Positions 1-7,042 of a DNA stretch of 7,378 nucleotides are shown here, piece by piece (position 1 is the stretch's first letter; each line of letters begins with the position of its first letter). Source of the DNA: Comamonadaceae bacterium (lineage in GTDB: Bacteria > Pseudomonadota > Gammaproteobacteria > Burkholderiales > Burkholderiaceae_C); assembly GCA_947466165.1 (NCBI GenBank), contig CANIDW010000077.1, positions 1-7,378 on the forward strand. Direction: 5' to 3'. A program made the translations under genes and the position numbers. The notes below the pieces were generated by a model. It ran no database searches and was not told where the DNA came from. It saw nothing but the letters and a program-made list of their open reading frames with translations.

Positions 1-366
1 GTCAATGACTTCTCGCTCCAATTGATCAGACCCCAGGTGTCGCAACTTCACGAAAAGCACGCACCCAGACTCACTGAAAGGCGCATGCGAAGAACCCGGC
101 GGATTCATGATGTAGGTGCCGGCGGAATAGTTGCCAGTCTCATCACTGAATGTTCCATCCAATACCAATATCTCTTCCCCAAGCTCATGAAGATGCGCCT
201 GGAACTTAGAACCTGGCTTGTATCGAACGACAGAAGTTGCCTTAGCTACCTCATCTCCTTGGCGCTCAAGCATGCGCCTTTCTACCCCCGATTCGGGACT
301 GGCGATCCAAGGCAACTCATGGTGATTAATCACGACCCTTTGGCTGTAATCGGCGTTGATATTCAT
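1..366 (-). CDS. ChrR-type cupin domain protein, 3' end cut by the window edge
   Basis: The reverse strand reads without a stop from an ATG at 366 to base 1, giving 122 residues that start [20 protein letters not shown]. Residues about 45-110 form a cupin of the kind found at the C-terminus of ChrR anti-sigma factors: [14 protein letters not shown] (58-71), then [13 protein letters not shown], then [15 protein letters not shown] (88-102). The likely metal ligands H58, H60, E64 and H94 are all present. No N-terminal zinc-binding anti-sigma domain precedes the cupin, so this is a stand-alone ChrR-like cupin and not a full ChrR. Such proteins are usually small metal-binding cytosolic proteins, and the substrate or partner cannot be told from sequence. 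The ribosome binding site is weak (TTAGG just before the start). The gene lies downstream of the tRNA terminator on the same strand and no convincing promoter of its own is visible. The end of the protein is outside the window. Confidence 0.85.
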   Translation of the reverse strand, partial: MNINADYSQRVVINHHELPWIASPESGVERRMLERQGDEVAKATSVVRYKPGSKFQAHLHELGEEILVLDGTFSDETGNYSAGTYIMNPPGSSHAPFSESGCVLFVKLRHLGSDQLEREVID

Positions 367-404
367 GGGCCTAATGCGAAGTGATGAGGCAGTTTAAAGC
401 AATG

Positions 405-435
405 AAAAAACCCCCGGCATTTCTGACGGGGGTTT
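405..435 (-). terminator. Rho-independent terminator of the tRNA gene
   Basis: On the minus strand, AAACCCCCG (435-427) pairs with CGGGGGTTT (416-408) as a 9-bp stem around a 10-base loop, and the T run reaches base 405. It begins only seven bases past the CCA end of the tRNA, so it most likely ends the tRNA transcript. It also separates the tRNA from the cupin gene downstream. Confidence 0.85.
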
Positions 436-441
436 GTACGG

Positions 442-518
442 TGGTGGGCCCACCAGGACTTGAACCTGGGACCAAAGGATTATGAGTCCTCTGCTCTAAC
501 CAACTGAGCTATAGGCCC
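442..518 (-). tRNA. tRNA with CAU anticodon, probably tRNA-Ile2 (possibly elongator tRNA-Met)
   Basis: The reverse strand folds as a complete 77-nt tRNA: acceptor stem GGGCCTA/TGGGCCC (one U-G pair), D arm GCTC-AGTTGGTTA-GAGC, anticodon stem GAGGA/TCCTT around loop CTCATAA, T arm CCAGG-TTCAAGT-CCTGG, discriminator A, and an encoded CCA. The anticodon CAT is at 484-482. There is a normal 1-72 G-C pair, so it is not the initiator type. CAU tRNAs of this shape are either elongator Met or the Ile2 isoacceptor, whose C34 is changed to lysidine by TilS to read AUA. The acceptor pairs C4-G69 and C5-G68, reported as TilS recognition elements in E. coli, are both present, which favours Ile2. The gene appears to be transcribed alone, with a promoter at 528-556 and a terminator at 405-435. 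Confidence 0.95.
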
Positions 519-527
519 CTGAAATTC

Positions 528-556
528 ATTGTACTTGCCTCGATTTGAAGCTTGAA
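528..556 (-). promoter_or_regulatory. Candidate sigma-70 promoter of the tRNA gene
   Basis: On the minus strand a good -10 hexamer, TACAAT (533-528), ends nine bases before the tRNA 5' end. A poor -35 hexamer, TTCAAG (556-551), lies 17 bases further upstream. Position and spacing suit a short tRNA leader; the weak -35 makes this a candidate only. Confidence 0.5.
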
Positions 557-578
557 AATTGGCTGGACTTGGTGTCCT

Positions 579-607
579 TTGAAAGATGTAATCTAAAAAC
601 AAATAAA
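579..607 (+). promoter_or_regulatory. Weak candidate promoter for the DUF4337 gene
   Basis: TTGAAA (579-584) matches the -35 consensus at five of six bases. After a 17-base spacer comes the poor -10 AATAAA (602-607), in an AT-rich stretch. This would give an untranslated leader of about 55 bases. TATGAT and TAAAAT nearer the gene are better -10 matches but have no -35 partner, so the true start site is uncertain. The rest of the 519-669 gap shows nothing else I can name. Confidence 0.3.
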
Positions 608-657
608 ACTTTTCGCTCAGCTTTTATGATGGCCGGATACTAAAATTCTTTCCAACC

Positions 658-664
658 AAAGGAG
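658..664 (+). promoter_or_regulatory. Ribosome binding site of the DUF4337 gene
   Basis: AAAGGAG lies five bases before the ATG at 670 and is the strongest Shine-Dalgarno sequence in the window. It fixes the start of the DUF4337 protein and stands out against the weak or absent sites in front of hrcA, nadK and recN. Confidence 0.8.
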
Positions 665-669
665 TCAGC

Positions 670-1248
670 ATGGAAGCACAAGAAAGTTCAGAACTGGTGG
701 AAGAGGCCATCGGCGACAAAAGCAAAACGCGAACCGCACTGACCATCTCGGTGTTTGCCATGGTGCTGGCTTTTGCCAGCCTGGGCGGCTCCAATGCTGC
801 CAAAGAGTCCATGCACGAGAACATTCAGGCGTCCAACGCTTACGCGTTTTACCAAGCCAAAAATATTCGCCAGACATCGCTGAAGATTGCGGTGAGCGAT
901 CTTGAACTGCAAGTTCTCCAGCAACCTGCCATGCCCGGACCGGCCAAAGAAGCGATTGCCAAAAAAATTGCCGAGTACAAAAAGACCGTAGATCGCTACG
1001 AGTCAGAGCCTGAAACCAAAGAGGGCAAAAAAGAACTGATGCTCAAGGCCAAAGAACATGAAACCGCAAGAGACCACGCACTGCGCCAGGACCCGTGGTT
1101 TGACTATGGTGAGGGCATGCTGCAAATTGCAATTGTTCTGTTGTCGGTGTCCATGATAGGCGCCATCCCGGCCATGTTTTACGTCGGTACTTTCTTGGGC
1201 AGCCTGGGCTTTTTGGCCACCTTGAACGGATTTTTTCTGTTTGTCTGA
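670..1248 (+). CDS. DUF4337-type inner-membrane protein of unknown function
   Basis: This 192-residue protein has a short acidic N-terminus, a first membrane segment at about 22-40 (TISVFAMVLAFASLGG), a charged middle part at about 44-145, and two close membrane segments near the C-terminus (about 150-169 and 172-191). Residues 55-79 (SNAYAFYQAKNIRQTS onward) are typical of the DUF4337 family, and family length is about right. The hydrophilic 90-140 region is rich in Lys and Glu and probably helical. Function is unknown; the layout suggests an inner-membrane protein with one large soluble loop. The start is fixed by AAAGGAG five bases upstream. It stands alone, and its stop lies only eight bases from the converging stop of hrcA. 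The gene is less GC-rich than nadK or recN, with AAA-rich stretches. The family call is from recognition, not from a search. Confidence 0.8.
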   Translation: MEAQESSELVEEAIGDKSKTRTALTISVFAMVLAFASLGGSNAAKESMHENIQASNAYAFYQAKNIRQTSLKIAVSDLELQVLQQPAMPGPAKEAIAKKIAEYKKTVDRYESEPETKEGKKELMLKAKEHETARDHALRQDPWFDYGEGMLQIAIVLLSVSMIGAIPAMFYVGTFLGSLGFLATLNGFFLFV

Positions 1249-1256
1249 CGCTGGCT

Positions 1257-2273
1257 TTACTTGCTGTGGCTCAGCGCGCTGCTGACCAACCTGGAGGTGA
1301 TGTCAACGATCTGAATCATCTTTTCGTAGGGCATGCGCATGGGGCCGATCACGCCCAGCGTGCCGACCACCTGACCATCGACTTCATAGGGCGCCGTCAC
1401 CACTGACAGCTCCTGGTAGGGGATGACCTGGCTTTCGCCGCCGATGTAAATGCGAACGCCTTCGGCCCGACTGGAGACATCAAGCAGGCGCATGAGTTGG
1501 GCTTTTTGCTCGAACAAATCAAAGAGTTTGCGCAGGCTGCCCATATCGCCGGAAAAATCGCTCACTGCCAGCAAGTTGCGCTCACCGGAAATAACCACCT
1601 CGTCACGCGACTCATTGGCTTCGGAGCTAACCTGCACGGCCGCCTGCATCAGGCTGGCGATTTCACCGCGCAGCGCTTCCACCTCGTTTTGGAGCCGCTG
1701 GCGCACTTCTTCGATGGCCATGCCGGTGTAGTGGGAGTTCAGAAAGTTGGCCGCCTCAATCAGCTGGGCTTGTGTGAAATCGGTCTCGGTAAAGATGACG
1801 CGGTTTTGTACATCGCCGTCCGGCGAGACGATGATGACCAGAAAACGCCGCTCCGACAGCCGCAAAAATTCAATGTGCCGGAACACCGATGTGCGTTTGG
1901 GCGCCATCACAACACCCACGAACTGCGACAAGCTCGACAGCATGTGGGCCGCGTTACTGAGAACTTTCTGGGGTTGGTCGGGGGCCAGCACTTGCGCCCC
2001 CATACCGCCGGCGCTCAAATGAGCCGGCTGCAGGGTCAGCATGGTGTCAACAAACAGCCGGTATCCCTTGGCCGTCGGAACCCGGCCAGCCGAGGTGTGC
2101 GGGCTGACAATCAGGCCCAATTCTTCAAGATCGCTCATGACGTTGCGAATAGTGGCTGGCGAGAGCTCCAGGCCCGATGCCCGTGAGAGCGTGCGCGAAC
2201 CCACCGGCTGTCCCTCGGTGATGTAACGCTCTACCAGCGCCTTGAGCAATAACTTGGCACGGTCGTCTAACAT
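1257..2273 (-). CDS. hrcA: Heat-inducible transcription repressor HrcA
   Basis: This 338-residue protein is full length for HrcA. The N-terminal winged-helix DNA-binding part (about 1-80) carries the family signatures PVGSRTLS (23-30), [17 protein letters not shown] (38-54) and [18 protein letters not shown] (59-76). The rest matches the GAF-like and dimerisation parts, with [18 protein letters not shown] in the middle and GEERNL-like and [11 protein letters not shown] segments near the end. HrcA binds the CIRCE inverted repeat upstream of groESL and dnaK operons and is kept active by GroEL, so heat stress relieves repression. No CIRCE is visible near this gene, so autoregulation through CIRCE is not supported here. 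The start at 2273 gives the standard N-terminus [18 protein letters not shown]. No Shine-Dalgarno sequence precedes it, and a TAGAAT box lies eight bases upstream, which suggests a leaderless message. It is divergent from nadK and convergent with the DUF4337 gene. Confidence 0.97.
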   Translation of the reverse strand: MLDDRAKLLLKALVERYITEGQPVGSRTLSRASGLELSPATIRNVMSDLEELGLIVSPHTSAGRVPTAKGYRLFVDTMLTLQPAHLSAGGMGAQVLAPDQPQKVLSNAAHMLSSLSQFVGVVMAPKRTSVFRHIEFLRLSERRFLVIIVSPDGDVQNRVIFTETDFTQAQLIEAANFLNSHYTGMAIEEVRQRLQNEVEALRGEIASLMQAAVQVSSEANESRDEVVISGERNLLAVSDFSGDMGSLRKLFDLFEQKAQLMRLLDVSSRAEGVRIYIGGESQVIPYQELSVVTAPYEVDGQVVGTLGVIGPMRMPYEKMIQIVDITSRLVSSALSHSK

Positions 2274-2280
2274 GCGCTTG

Positions 2281-2286
2281 ATTCTA
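2281..2286 (-). promoter_or_regulatory. Candidate -10 box of hrcA
   Basis: On the minus strand TAGAAT matches the -10 consensus at five of six bases and ends seven bases before the hrcA ATG. Transcription would begin at or next to the start codon. There is no recognisable -35 hexamer 16-18 bases upstream, and no Shine-Dalgarno sequence lies between the box and the gene. Confidence 0.4.
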
Positions 2287-2308
2287 CGAAAGACCTGCGA
2301 GCCGGTTG

Positions 2309-2317
2309 TGATGTAAT
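2309..2317 (+). promoter_or_regulatory. Candidate extended -10 promoter of nadK
   Basis: TGATGTAAT reads as an extended -10 element: TG, one base, then TGTAAT, which matches consensus at five of six bases. Its end lies six bases before the A of the nadK ATG, the usual distance to a transcription start. No -35 is evident, as is common for extended -10 promoters. No Shine-Dalgarno sequence precedes nadK. Confidence 0.4.
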
Positions 2318-2323
2318 TTAAAA

Positions 2324-3199
2324 ATGAGTTCTCAATTCCGCCATGTCGCCCTTATAGGTAAATACCAGGCTCAGGGCTCACGCTCGGCTCTGGAGGATAT
2401 TGCGCGCTTCCTGATTGAGCAGGGTTGCGACATAGCGCTGGAAAAAGACACCGCTCAAAATACCGGCATCACGGCGCATTCCATTTTGGATGTTGCGCAA
2501 ATTGGCAAGCAATGCGACCTCGGCCTGGTGGTCGGTGGCGATGGCACCATGCTGGGCATAGGCCGGCAATTGGCGCAGTTTGACGTGCCATTGGTCGGTA
2601 TCAACCAGGGGCGGCTGGGCTTTATCACCGACATTGCCTTTGACGACTACCAGACCACCCTGACCCCCATGCTCCATGGCAGCTACCAGGAAGACCCGCG
2701 CTGGATGATGCAGGCCGAGGTGGTGCGTGGCGGCGAATCCGTCTTCCATGCGACCGCCATGAACGACGTTGTTGTCAACCGGGGGGCGTCAGCCGGCATG
2801 GTGGAGTTAAGGGTCGAAATCGATGGCCGATTTGTCGCGAACCAGCGTGCGGACGGCCTGATCATTGCCTCCCCGACCGGCTCGACGGCCTATGCCTTGT
2901 CAGCGGGTGGGCCGCTGATACACCCTTCTATAGGCGGCTGGATTCTGGCCCCGATCGCCCCGCACACGCTTTCTAACCGGCCCATCGTGCTCTCCGACAA
3001 AGGAGAAATCGCCATCGAGATCGTGGCCGGACGCGACCCAACCGTCAACTTCGACATGCAGACTTTTGCCAGCCTGCGCCATGGCGACCGGATCATCGTG
3101 CGTCGATCTGCGCACCAGGTCCGGTTCTTGCACCCGGTCGGCTGGAGCTACTTCGACACCTTGCGCAAAAAGCTGCACTGGAACGAAGGCGTGGCCTGA
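2324..3199 (+). CDS. nadK: NAD kinase
   Basis: NadK phosphorylates NAD to NADP with ATP (or polyphosphate in some bacteria) in the cytosol and sets the NADP(H) pool for biosynthesis and oxidative defence. The 291-residue length is normal. Visible motifs are the Gly-rich GGDGT at 71-75, [12 protein letters not shown] (92-103), the NAD-binding pair N147-D148 in [10 protein letters not shown], the conserved [21 protein letters not shown] (177-197, split here as [14 protein letters not shown] and ALSAGGP), and [15 protein letters not shown] (209-223). All expected catalytic and binding residues are present. The start at 2324 gives the usual short N-terminus before [10 protein letters not shown]; there is no upstream Shine-Dalgarno, so the message may be leaderless. 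It is the first gene of the plus-strand series, 32 bases before recN, a pairing common in betaproteobacteria and also seen in E. coli. Confidence 0.97.
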   Translation: MSSQFRHVALIGKYQAQGSRSALEDIARFLIEQGCDIALEKDTAQNTGITAHSILDVAQIGKQCDLGLVVGGDGTMLGIGRQLAQFDVPLVGINQGRLGFITDIAFDDYQTTLTPMLHGSYQEDPRWMMQAEVVRGGESVFHATAMNDVVVNRGASAGMVELRVEIDGRFVANQRADGLIIASPTGSTAYALSAGGPLIHPSIGGWILAPIAPHTLSNRPIVLSDKGEIAIEIVAGRDPTVNFDMQTFASLRHGDRIIVRRSAHQVRFLHPVGWSYFDTLRKKLHWNEGVA

Positions 3200-3231
3200 A
3201 GCCACAGCCAACTTGCAACGAGCACTGTTTC

Positions 3232-4875
3232 ATGAGCCTGAAAAGTATTTTTTTGCGGGATTTTGTGATCGTCCATGCGCTGGAGCTGGACCTGAGCAAA
3301 GGCTTTACTGTGCTGACCGGCGAAACCGGCGCCGGCAAGTCCATTTTGATCGACGCCCTGCAACTTGCACTGGGTGCGCGCGCCGACGCCGCCATGGTGC
3401 GCGAAGGCGCGCAGCGCTGCGAAATCAGCGCCACATTTGACTGCCCTGCCGCACTGGCTGGCTGGCTGGATGAAAACGGTTTGCCGGCCGGCGAAGAATT
3501 GCTGCTCAAGCGCACCATCGATTTGCAGGCCAAGAGCAGGGCCTGGGTCAATGGCAGCCCTGCCACCGCCACTCAGCTGCGCGAGATCGCAGACCTGCTG
3601 GTCGATATCCATGGCCAGCACGCCTGGCAAAGCCTGACGCGGCCGGATGCGGTACGCGGCCTGCTGGATGCGTTTGCCGGCGTGTCACTGGGCCCGCTCA
3701 ACCTGGGCTGGCAGGCTTGGCGCACAGCGCAAAAAACACTGGAGGAGGCCCGCAGCGCCCAAGACAGTCTTCAACGCGAGCAGGAACGTCTGGCCTGGCA
3801 AATCGGCGAAGTCGACAAGCTGGGGCCCGGCGAGGACGAATGGGAAGAACTCAACACCCAGCACAGCCGCCTGTCCAATGCGCAAGCCCTGCGCGAAGCT
3901 GTCGAAGCCGCGCTGCAAGCCCTGCAGGATGCCGAGGACAGCGCCTGTAGCCAGCTCGCACGGGCCGCTTCTGCACTGCAGGCGCAAGCGCATATCGAGC
4001 CGCAATTCGTCGCCCCGCTGGAGGTCCTGCAAAGCGCGCTGGCACAGGCTGAAGACGCGGTGCACTCGCTCAATGGCTATGCCAGGCACTCCGAGCTGGA
4101 GCCGCAACGCCTGAGTGCGCTGGATGAGCGCCTGGCCAGCTGGCTCAGTCTGGCGCGGCGCTACAAGCGCCCGCCCGCCGAACTGTCTGAACTGCTGGCA
4201 AGCTGGCGCCAGGAGCTGCAAAAGCTCAATGCAGCCACCGATCTGGCTGCACTCGAAGCAGCTGCCACCCTGGCACATGCCACGTACATGCAAGAGGCAG
4301 CAGTTATCTCCAAAGCCCGGCAGAAAGCCGCGCCGGCCCTGGCCAAAGCCATCACCGCGGCCATGCAAGGGCTGGGTATGCAAGGCGGACAATTTGAAGT
4401 CAAGCTGAGCAAGCTCGAGCAAGCTGCTGCCTACGGTCTGGAGCAGGCCGAGTTTTTGGTCGCCGGCCACAGCGGCAGCACGCCGCGGCCGGTCGGCAAG
4501 GTCGCCTCGGGCGGCGAGTTGTCGCGCATCGCGCTGGCCATTGCGGTGACCACCAGCCAGCTGGGCCAGGCGCAGACTTTGATTTTTGACGAGGTCGATG
4601 CCGGTGTGGGCGGGGCTGTGGCGCAAACCGTCGGAAAGCTGATGCGCCAGTTGGGCAAAGACCGGCAAGTCATGGCAGTCACGCATCTGCCCCAAGTGGC
4701 AGCCTGCGCCGACCAGCACCTGGTGGTCGCCAAGCGCAGCGACAAGGGCGGCACCGCCAGCACCGTCAACGCCGTGGAAGGCCAGGCCAGAGTCGCAGAA
4801 GTTGCGCGCATGCTGGGCGGCGAAAAACTCTCGCCGGCCACGCTGGCGCACGCCAAAGAAATGTTGGGCACATGA
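3232..4875 (+). CDS. recN: DNA repair protein RecN (SMC-like ATPase)
   Basis: RecN is a cytosolic SMC-family ATPase that acts early in recombinational repair of double-strand breaks together with RecA. The 547 residues are normal for the family. The N-terminal ATPase half holds Walker A GETGAGKS (30-37) and HGQHAWQSL (127-135). A long Ala/Leu/Gln/Glu-rich coiled-coil part spans about 155-370. The C-terminal half holds the ABC signature ASGGELSR (425-432), Walker [14 protein letters not shown] (449-461) and the switch histidine in [11 protein letters not shown] (H485). All ATPase motifs are intact. No earlier in-frame start exists back to the nadK stop, and only a weak GAG-type ribosome site precedes the ATG, so it may depend on translation of nadK. 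No good LexA box is seen, unlike E. coli recN. Its last four bases overlap the rapZ start. Confidence 0.97.
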   Translation: MSLKSIFLRDFVIVHALELDLSKGFTVLTGETGAGKSILIDALQLALGARADAAMVREGAQRCEISATFDCPAALAGWLDENGLPAGEELLLKRTIDLQAKSRAWVNGSPATATQLREIADLLVDIHGQHAWQSLTRPDAVRGLLDAFAGVSLGPLNLGWQAWRTAQKTLEEARSAQDSLQREQERLAWQIGEVDKLGPGEDEWEELNTQHSRLSNAQALREAVEAALQALQDAEDSACSQLARAASALQAQAHIEPQFVAPLEVLQSALAQAEDAVHSLNGYARHSELEPQRLSALDERLASWLSLARRYKRPPAELSELLASWRQELQKLNAATDLAALEAAATLAHATYMQEAAVISKARQKAAPALAKAITAAMQGLGMQGGQFEVKLSKLEQAAAYGLEQAEFLVAGHSGSTPRPVGKVASGGELSRIALAIAVTTSQLGQAQTLIFDEVDAGVGGAVAQTVGKLMRQLGKDRQVMAVTHLPQVAACADQHLVVAKRSDKGGTASTVNAVEGQARVAEVARMLGGEKLSPATLAHAKEMLGT

Positions 4876-5774
4876 GCACACCCGACCCGGCCATGACAAA
4901 CATGGAAATGGTGCTGATCACCGGCATGTCCGGCTCCGGCAAGTCGGTTGCGCTGCGCGCCCTGGAAGACGCTGGCTACTACTGTGTAGACAACCTCCCG
5001 CCGGAGCTGCTCGAGAGTTTTGTCGCACTCGAACTCAAACACAAAGCCAGCCGCGTGGCCATTGCGATGGATGTGCGCAGCGCCGCATCACTGCCGCTGG
5101 TGCCCAAACAATTGCTGGCCTTGCAGGCTCAGGGCATGGCGATCAAATCGATTTTTCTGGACGCCAGCACCGACACGCTGGTGCGACGATTTTCTGAAAC
5201 CCGCCGCATGCATCCGCTGTCGCGCGGCAAGGCTTCCGACATGCACAGGGCGCTGGTTGAAGCGATCGAGCACGAACGCGAACTGCTCGCTGAGATACGC
5301 GAACAAGCCCAGGTCATCGACACCAGCATCATCCGATCCTCCCAGTTACAGACTTATCTCAAGACTTTGGTGGCGGCCCCGGCGAGCCGGCTGACCCTGG
5401 TGTTTGAGTCCTTTGCCTTCAAACGTGGCGTGCCGCTGGACGCAGACTATGTGTTTGACGTGCGCATGCTGCCCAACCCGCACTACGAAAGCCACTTGCG
5501 CTCACTCACAGGCCGCGACCAGCCCGTGGCCGACTACCTGCGAAGTCACCCTGAAGTGACCGATATGTTCAGCAGCATTGAAAATTTTCTAGGTCAATGG
5601 CTGCCGGCGCTGCTGCGCGACCAACGCAGTTACGTCACAGTGGCCATTGGCTGCACGGGCGGGCAACATCGGTCGGTGTACCTGGTTGAAGTACTGACGC
5701 TGGCTTTTGCTGCGAACTGGCAGACTCTCAAACGGCACCGTGAGCTGGACGCCCTGCATCAGCATCCAACATGA
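4872..5774 (+). CDS. rapZ: RNase adapter protein RapZ (YvcJ-type P-loop nucleotide-binding protein)
   Basis: This 300-residue protein belongs to the RapZ/YvcJ family. Motifs are Walker A GMSGSGKS (18-25), [12 protein letters not shown] (36-47), a Walker-B-like VAIAMDVRS (62-70), FLDAS (95-99), RRMHPLS (111-117), [25 protein letters not shown] (181-205, as [13 protein letters not shown] then [12 protein letters not shown]), and the C-terminal [14 protein letters not shown] (260-273). In E. coli RapZ binds the small RNAs GlmY/GlmZ and guides RNase E, tuning GlmS and so glucosamine-6-phosphate. In other bacteria the family's role is less defined. The four basic residues that bind RNA in E. coli are not conserved here (see findings). 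The start at 4872 makes an ATGA overlap with recN; Met8, Met11 and Met13 are alternative starts closer to the usual family N-terminus, so the first 10 residues are uncertain. Its stop overlaps the next gene's ATG. Confidence 0.95.
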   Translation: MSTPDPAMTNMEMVLITGMSGSGKSVALRALEDAGYYCVDNLPPELLESFVALELKHKASRVAIAMDVRSAASLPLVPKQLLALQAQGMAIKSIFLDASTDTLVRRFSETRRMHPLSRGKASDMHRALVEAIEHERELLAEIREQAQVIDTSIIRSSQLQTYLKTLVAAPASRLTLVFESFAFKRGVPLDADYVFDVRMLPNPHYESHLRSLTGRDQPVADYLRSHPEVTDMFSSIENFLGQWLPALLRDQRSYVTVAIGCTGGQHRSVYLVEVLTLAFAANWQTLKRHRELDALHQHPT

Positions 5775-7018
5775 CTGGTTCCACCATTTCCACAGAATCT
5801 GAAACTGGCGCCATTTCGGCCCCTGCCCATAGCATGAGCGTACAGGCGGCAACCATGCCGGTCCTGATCTCGCTGTGTTTTTGCCACCTGCTCAACGATC
5901 TCATTCAATCGCTGATTCCTGCCCTGTATCCCTTGCTCAAGCAGCAATTCAGTCTGGACTTCACCCAGATCGGCATCATCACGCTGGCCTTTCAGATGAC
6001 AGCATCGCTGCTGCAACCCACCGTGGGCTTGTACACCGATAAACACCCCCAGCCCTATTCACTCGCTCTGGGCATGTGCTCCACGCTCATCGGACTGCTG
6101 CTGCTTTCGGTGGCGCATAACTACGCCGTGATTCTGATTGCGGCATCCCTGATCGGCACTGGCTCTGCGATATTCCATCCCGAGGCCTCTCGTGTTGCGC
6201 GCATGGCTTCGGGCGGTCGCTACGGCACCGCCCAGGCCTTCTTTCAAGTTGGCGGCAACGTCGGGCAGGCCGTCGGCCCCTTGCTGGCGGCCTTTATCGT
6301 GCTGCCGCGTGGCCAGAGCGCGATTGCCTGGATCTCGCTCGCCGCTCTCTTGGGTATGTTTTTATTGACACGCATTGGCATGTGGTACAGCCTTCACTCG
6401 CGTCCGGGCACTGCCGGCTCACGTGCAAGCCTGCGGACACAGCATTTATCTCGTGCAAGGGTATTTTTCCTGGTCAGCGTACTGATGTTGCTGCTGTTTT
6501 CAAAGAACGTCTACAGCTCCAGCCTGACGTCTTTCTTCACTTTTTATCTGATTGAACGATTCAATCTGCCCGTCCAGGCTGCGCAGGTCCAGTTGTTTAT
6601 TTTCATGGCCTCAATCGCAGTGGGTACCTTGCTGGGTGGCGCACTGACCGACCGCATCGGTCGCAAGCCCATGATTTTGATTTCCATTCTGGGCGCCCTG
6701 CCCTTCACGCTGGCCTTGCCTTTTGCAGACCTGTTCTGGACCGGCGTACTCACCATGGTCATCGGCTTGCTGATGGCTTCGGCCTTTCCCGCGATTTTGG
6801 TCTATGCCCATGAGCTGATACCGGGCCGGGTCGGCCTGGTCTCGGGGATGTTCTTTGGACTTGCCTTCGGACTCGGCGGGCTAGGCGCAGCCGTGATGGG
6901 TGTCATTGCTGACGCGCATGGCATCGTGTTCATTTACAAGCTTTGCTCTTATTTGCCGGCACTGGGGTTGGTCGCATTCCTGCTGCCGAATTTCAACGCG
7001 CCCGCATCCAAGGCCTGA
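5771..7018 (+). CDS. fsr: Fosmidomycin-resistance-type MFS efflux transporter (Fsr-like)
   Basis: This 415-residue inner-membrane permease of the major facilitator superfamily closely resembles E. coli Fsr over its whole length. Shared segments include [18 protein letters not shown] (39-56), [11 protein letters not shown] (81-91), [21 protein letters not shown] (129-149, as [12 protein letters not shown] then RVARMASGG), [17 protein letters not shown] (158-174), the MFS motif [11 protein letters not shown] (290-300), [18 protein letters not shown] (342-359) and [15 protein letters not shown] (367-381). About 12 hydrophobic segments can be counted, with a hydrophilic middle loop at about 207-229. 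Fsr confers fosmidomycin resistance by efflux in E. coli; the natural substrate is not known. The ATG at 5771 overlaps the rapZ stop in ATGA and there is no clear Shine-Dalgarno, which points to translational coupling. Met22 is an alternative start, because the first 28 residues are Ser/Thr/Ala-rich and outside the family's core. The symbol is by similarity. Confidence 0.9.
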   Translation: MTGSTISTESETGAISAPAHSMSVQAATMPVLISLCFCHLLNDLIQSLIPALYPLLKQQFSLDFTQIGIITLAFQMTASLLQPTVGLYTDKHPQPYSLALGMCSTLIGLLLLSVAHNYAVILIAASLIGTGSAIFHPEASRVARMASGGRYGTAQAFFQVGGNVGQAVGPLLAAFIVLPRGQSAIAWISLAALLGMFLLTRIGMWYSLHSRPGTAGSRASLRTQHLSRARVFFLVSVLMLLLFSKNVYSSSLTSFFTFYLIERFNLPVQAAQVQLFIFMASIAVGTLLGGALTDRIGRKPMILISILGALPFTLALPFADLFWTGVLTMVIGLLMASAFPAILVYAHELIPGRVGLVSGMFFGLAFGLGGLGAAVMGVIADAHGIVFIYKLCSYLPALGLVAFLLPNFNAPASKA

Positions 7019-7042
7019 GCCGGAAGTCTTCAGACAAAGGCT

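Noticed and set aside
22..384. A 120-residue plus-strand reading frame
   Set aside because: It lies opposite the cupin gene, has no recognisable motif, and the reverse strand gives a clear family match with conserved metal ligands.
961..967. Run of seven A in the DUF4337 gene as a frameshift site
   Set aside because: The frame stays open with normal family sequence across it, the phase is AAA AAA ATT and not the A AAA AAN slippery pattern, and no stimulatory structure is evident.
1497..2186. A 229-residue plus-strand reading frame opposite hrcA
   Set aside because: HrcA is unambiguous on the minus strand, and the antisense product shows no domain or ribosome site.
2274..2323. CIRCE operator for HrcA autoregulation
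   Set aside because: Neither TTAGCACTC nor its inverted partner is present in the gap or elsewhere that I can see.
3224..3243. Possible LexA box at the recN start (CACTGT then an eight-base spacer)
   Set aside because: The left half is good but the right half matches ACAG at only two of four bases, and it overlaps the start codon. I do not claim SOS control from it.
3685..4899. A 404-residue minus-strand reading frame within recN
   Set aside because: It is a GC-rich antisense shadow: recN has every ATPase motif in the other strand, and the antisense protein is rich in Gln, Arg and Cys with no family signature.
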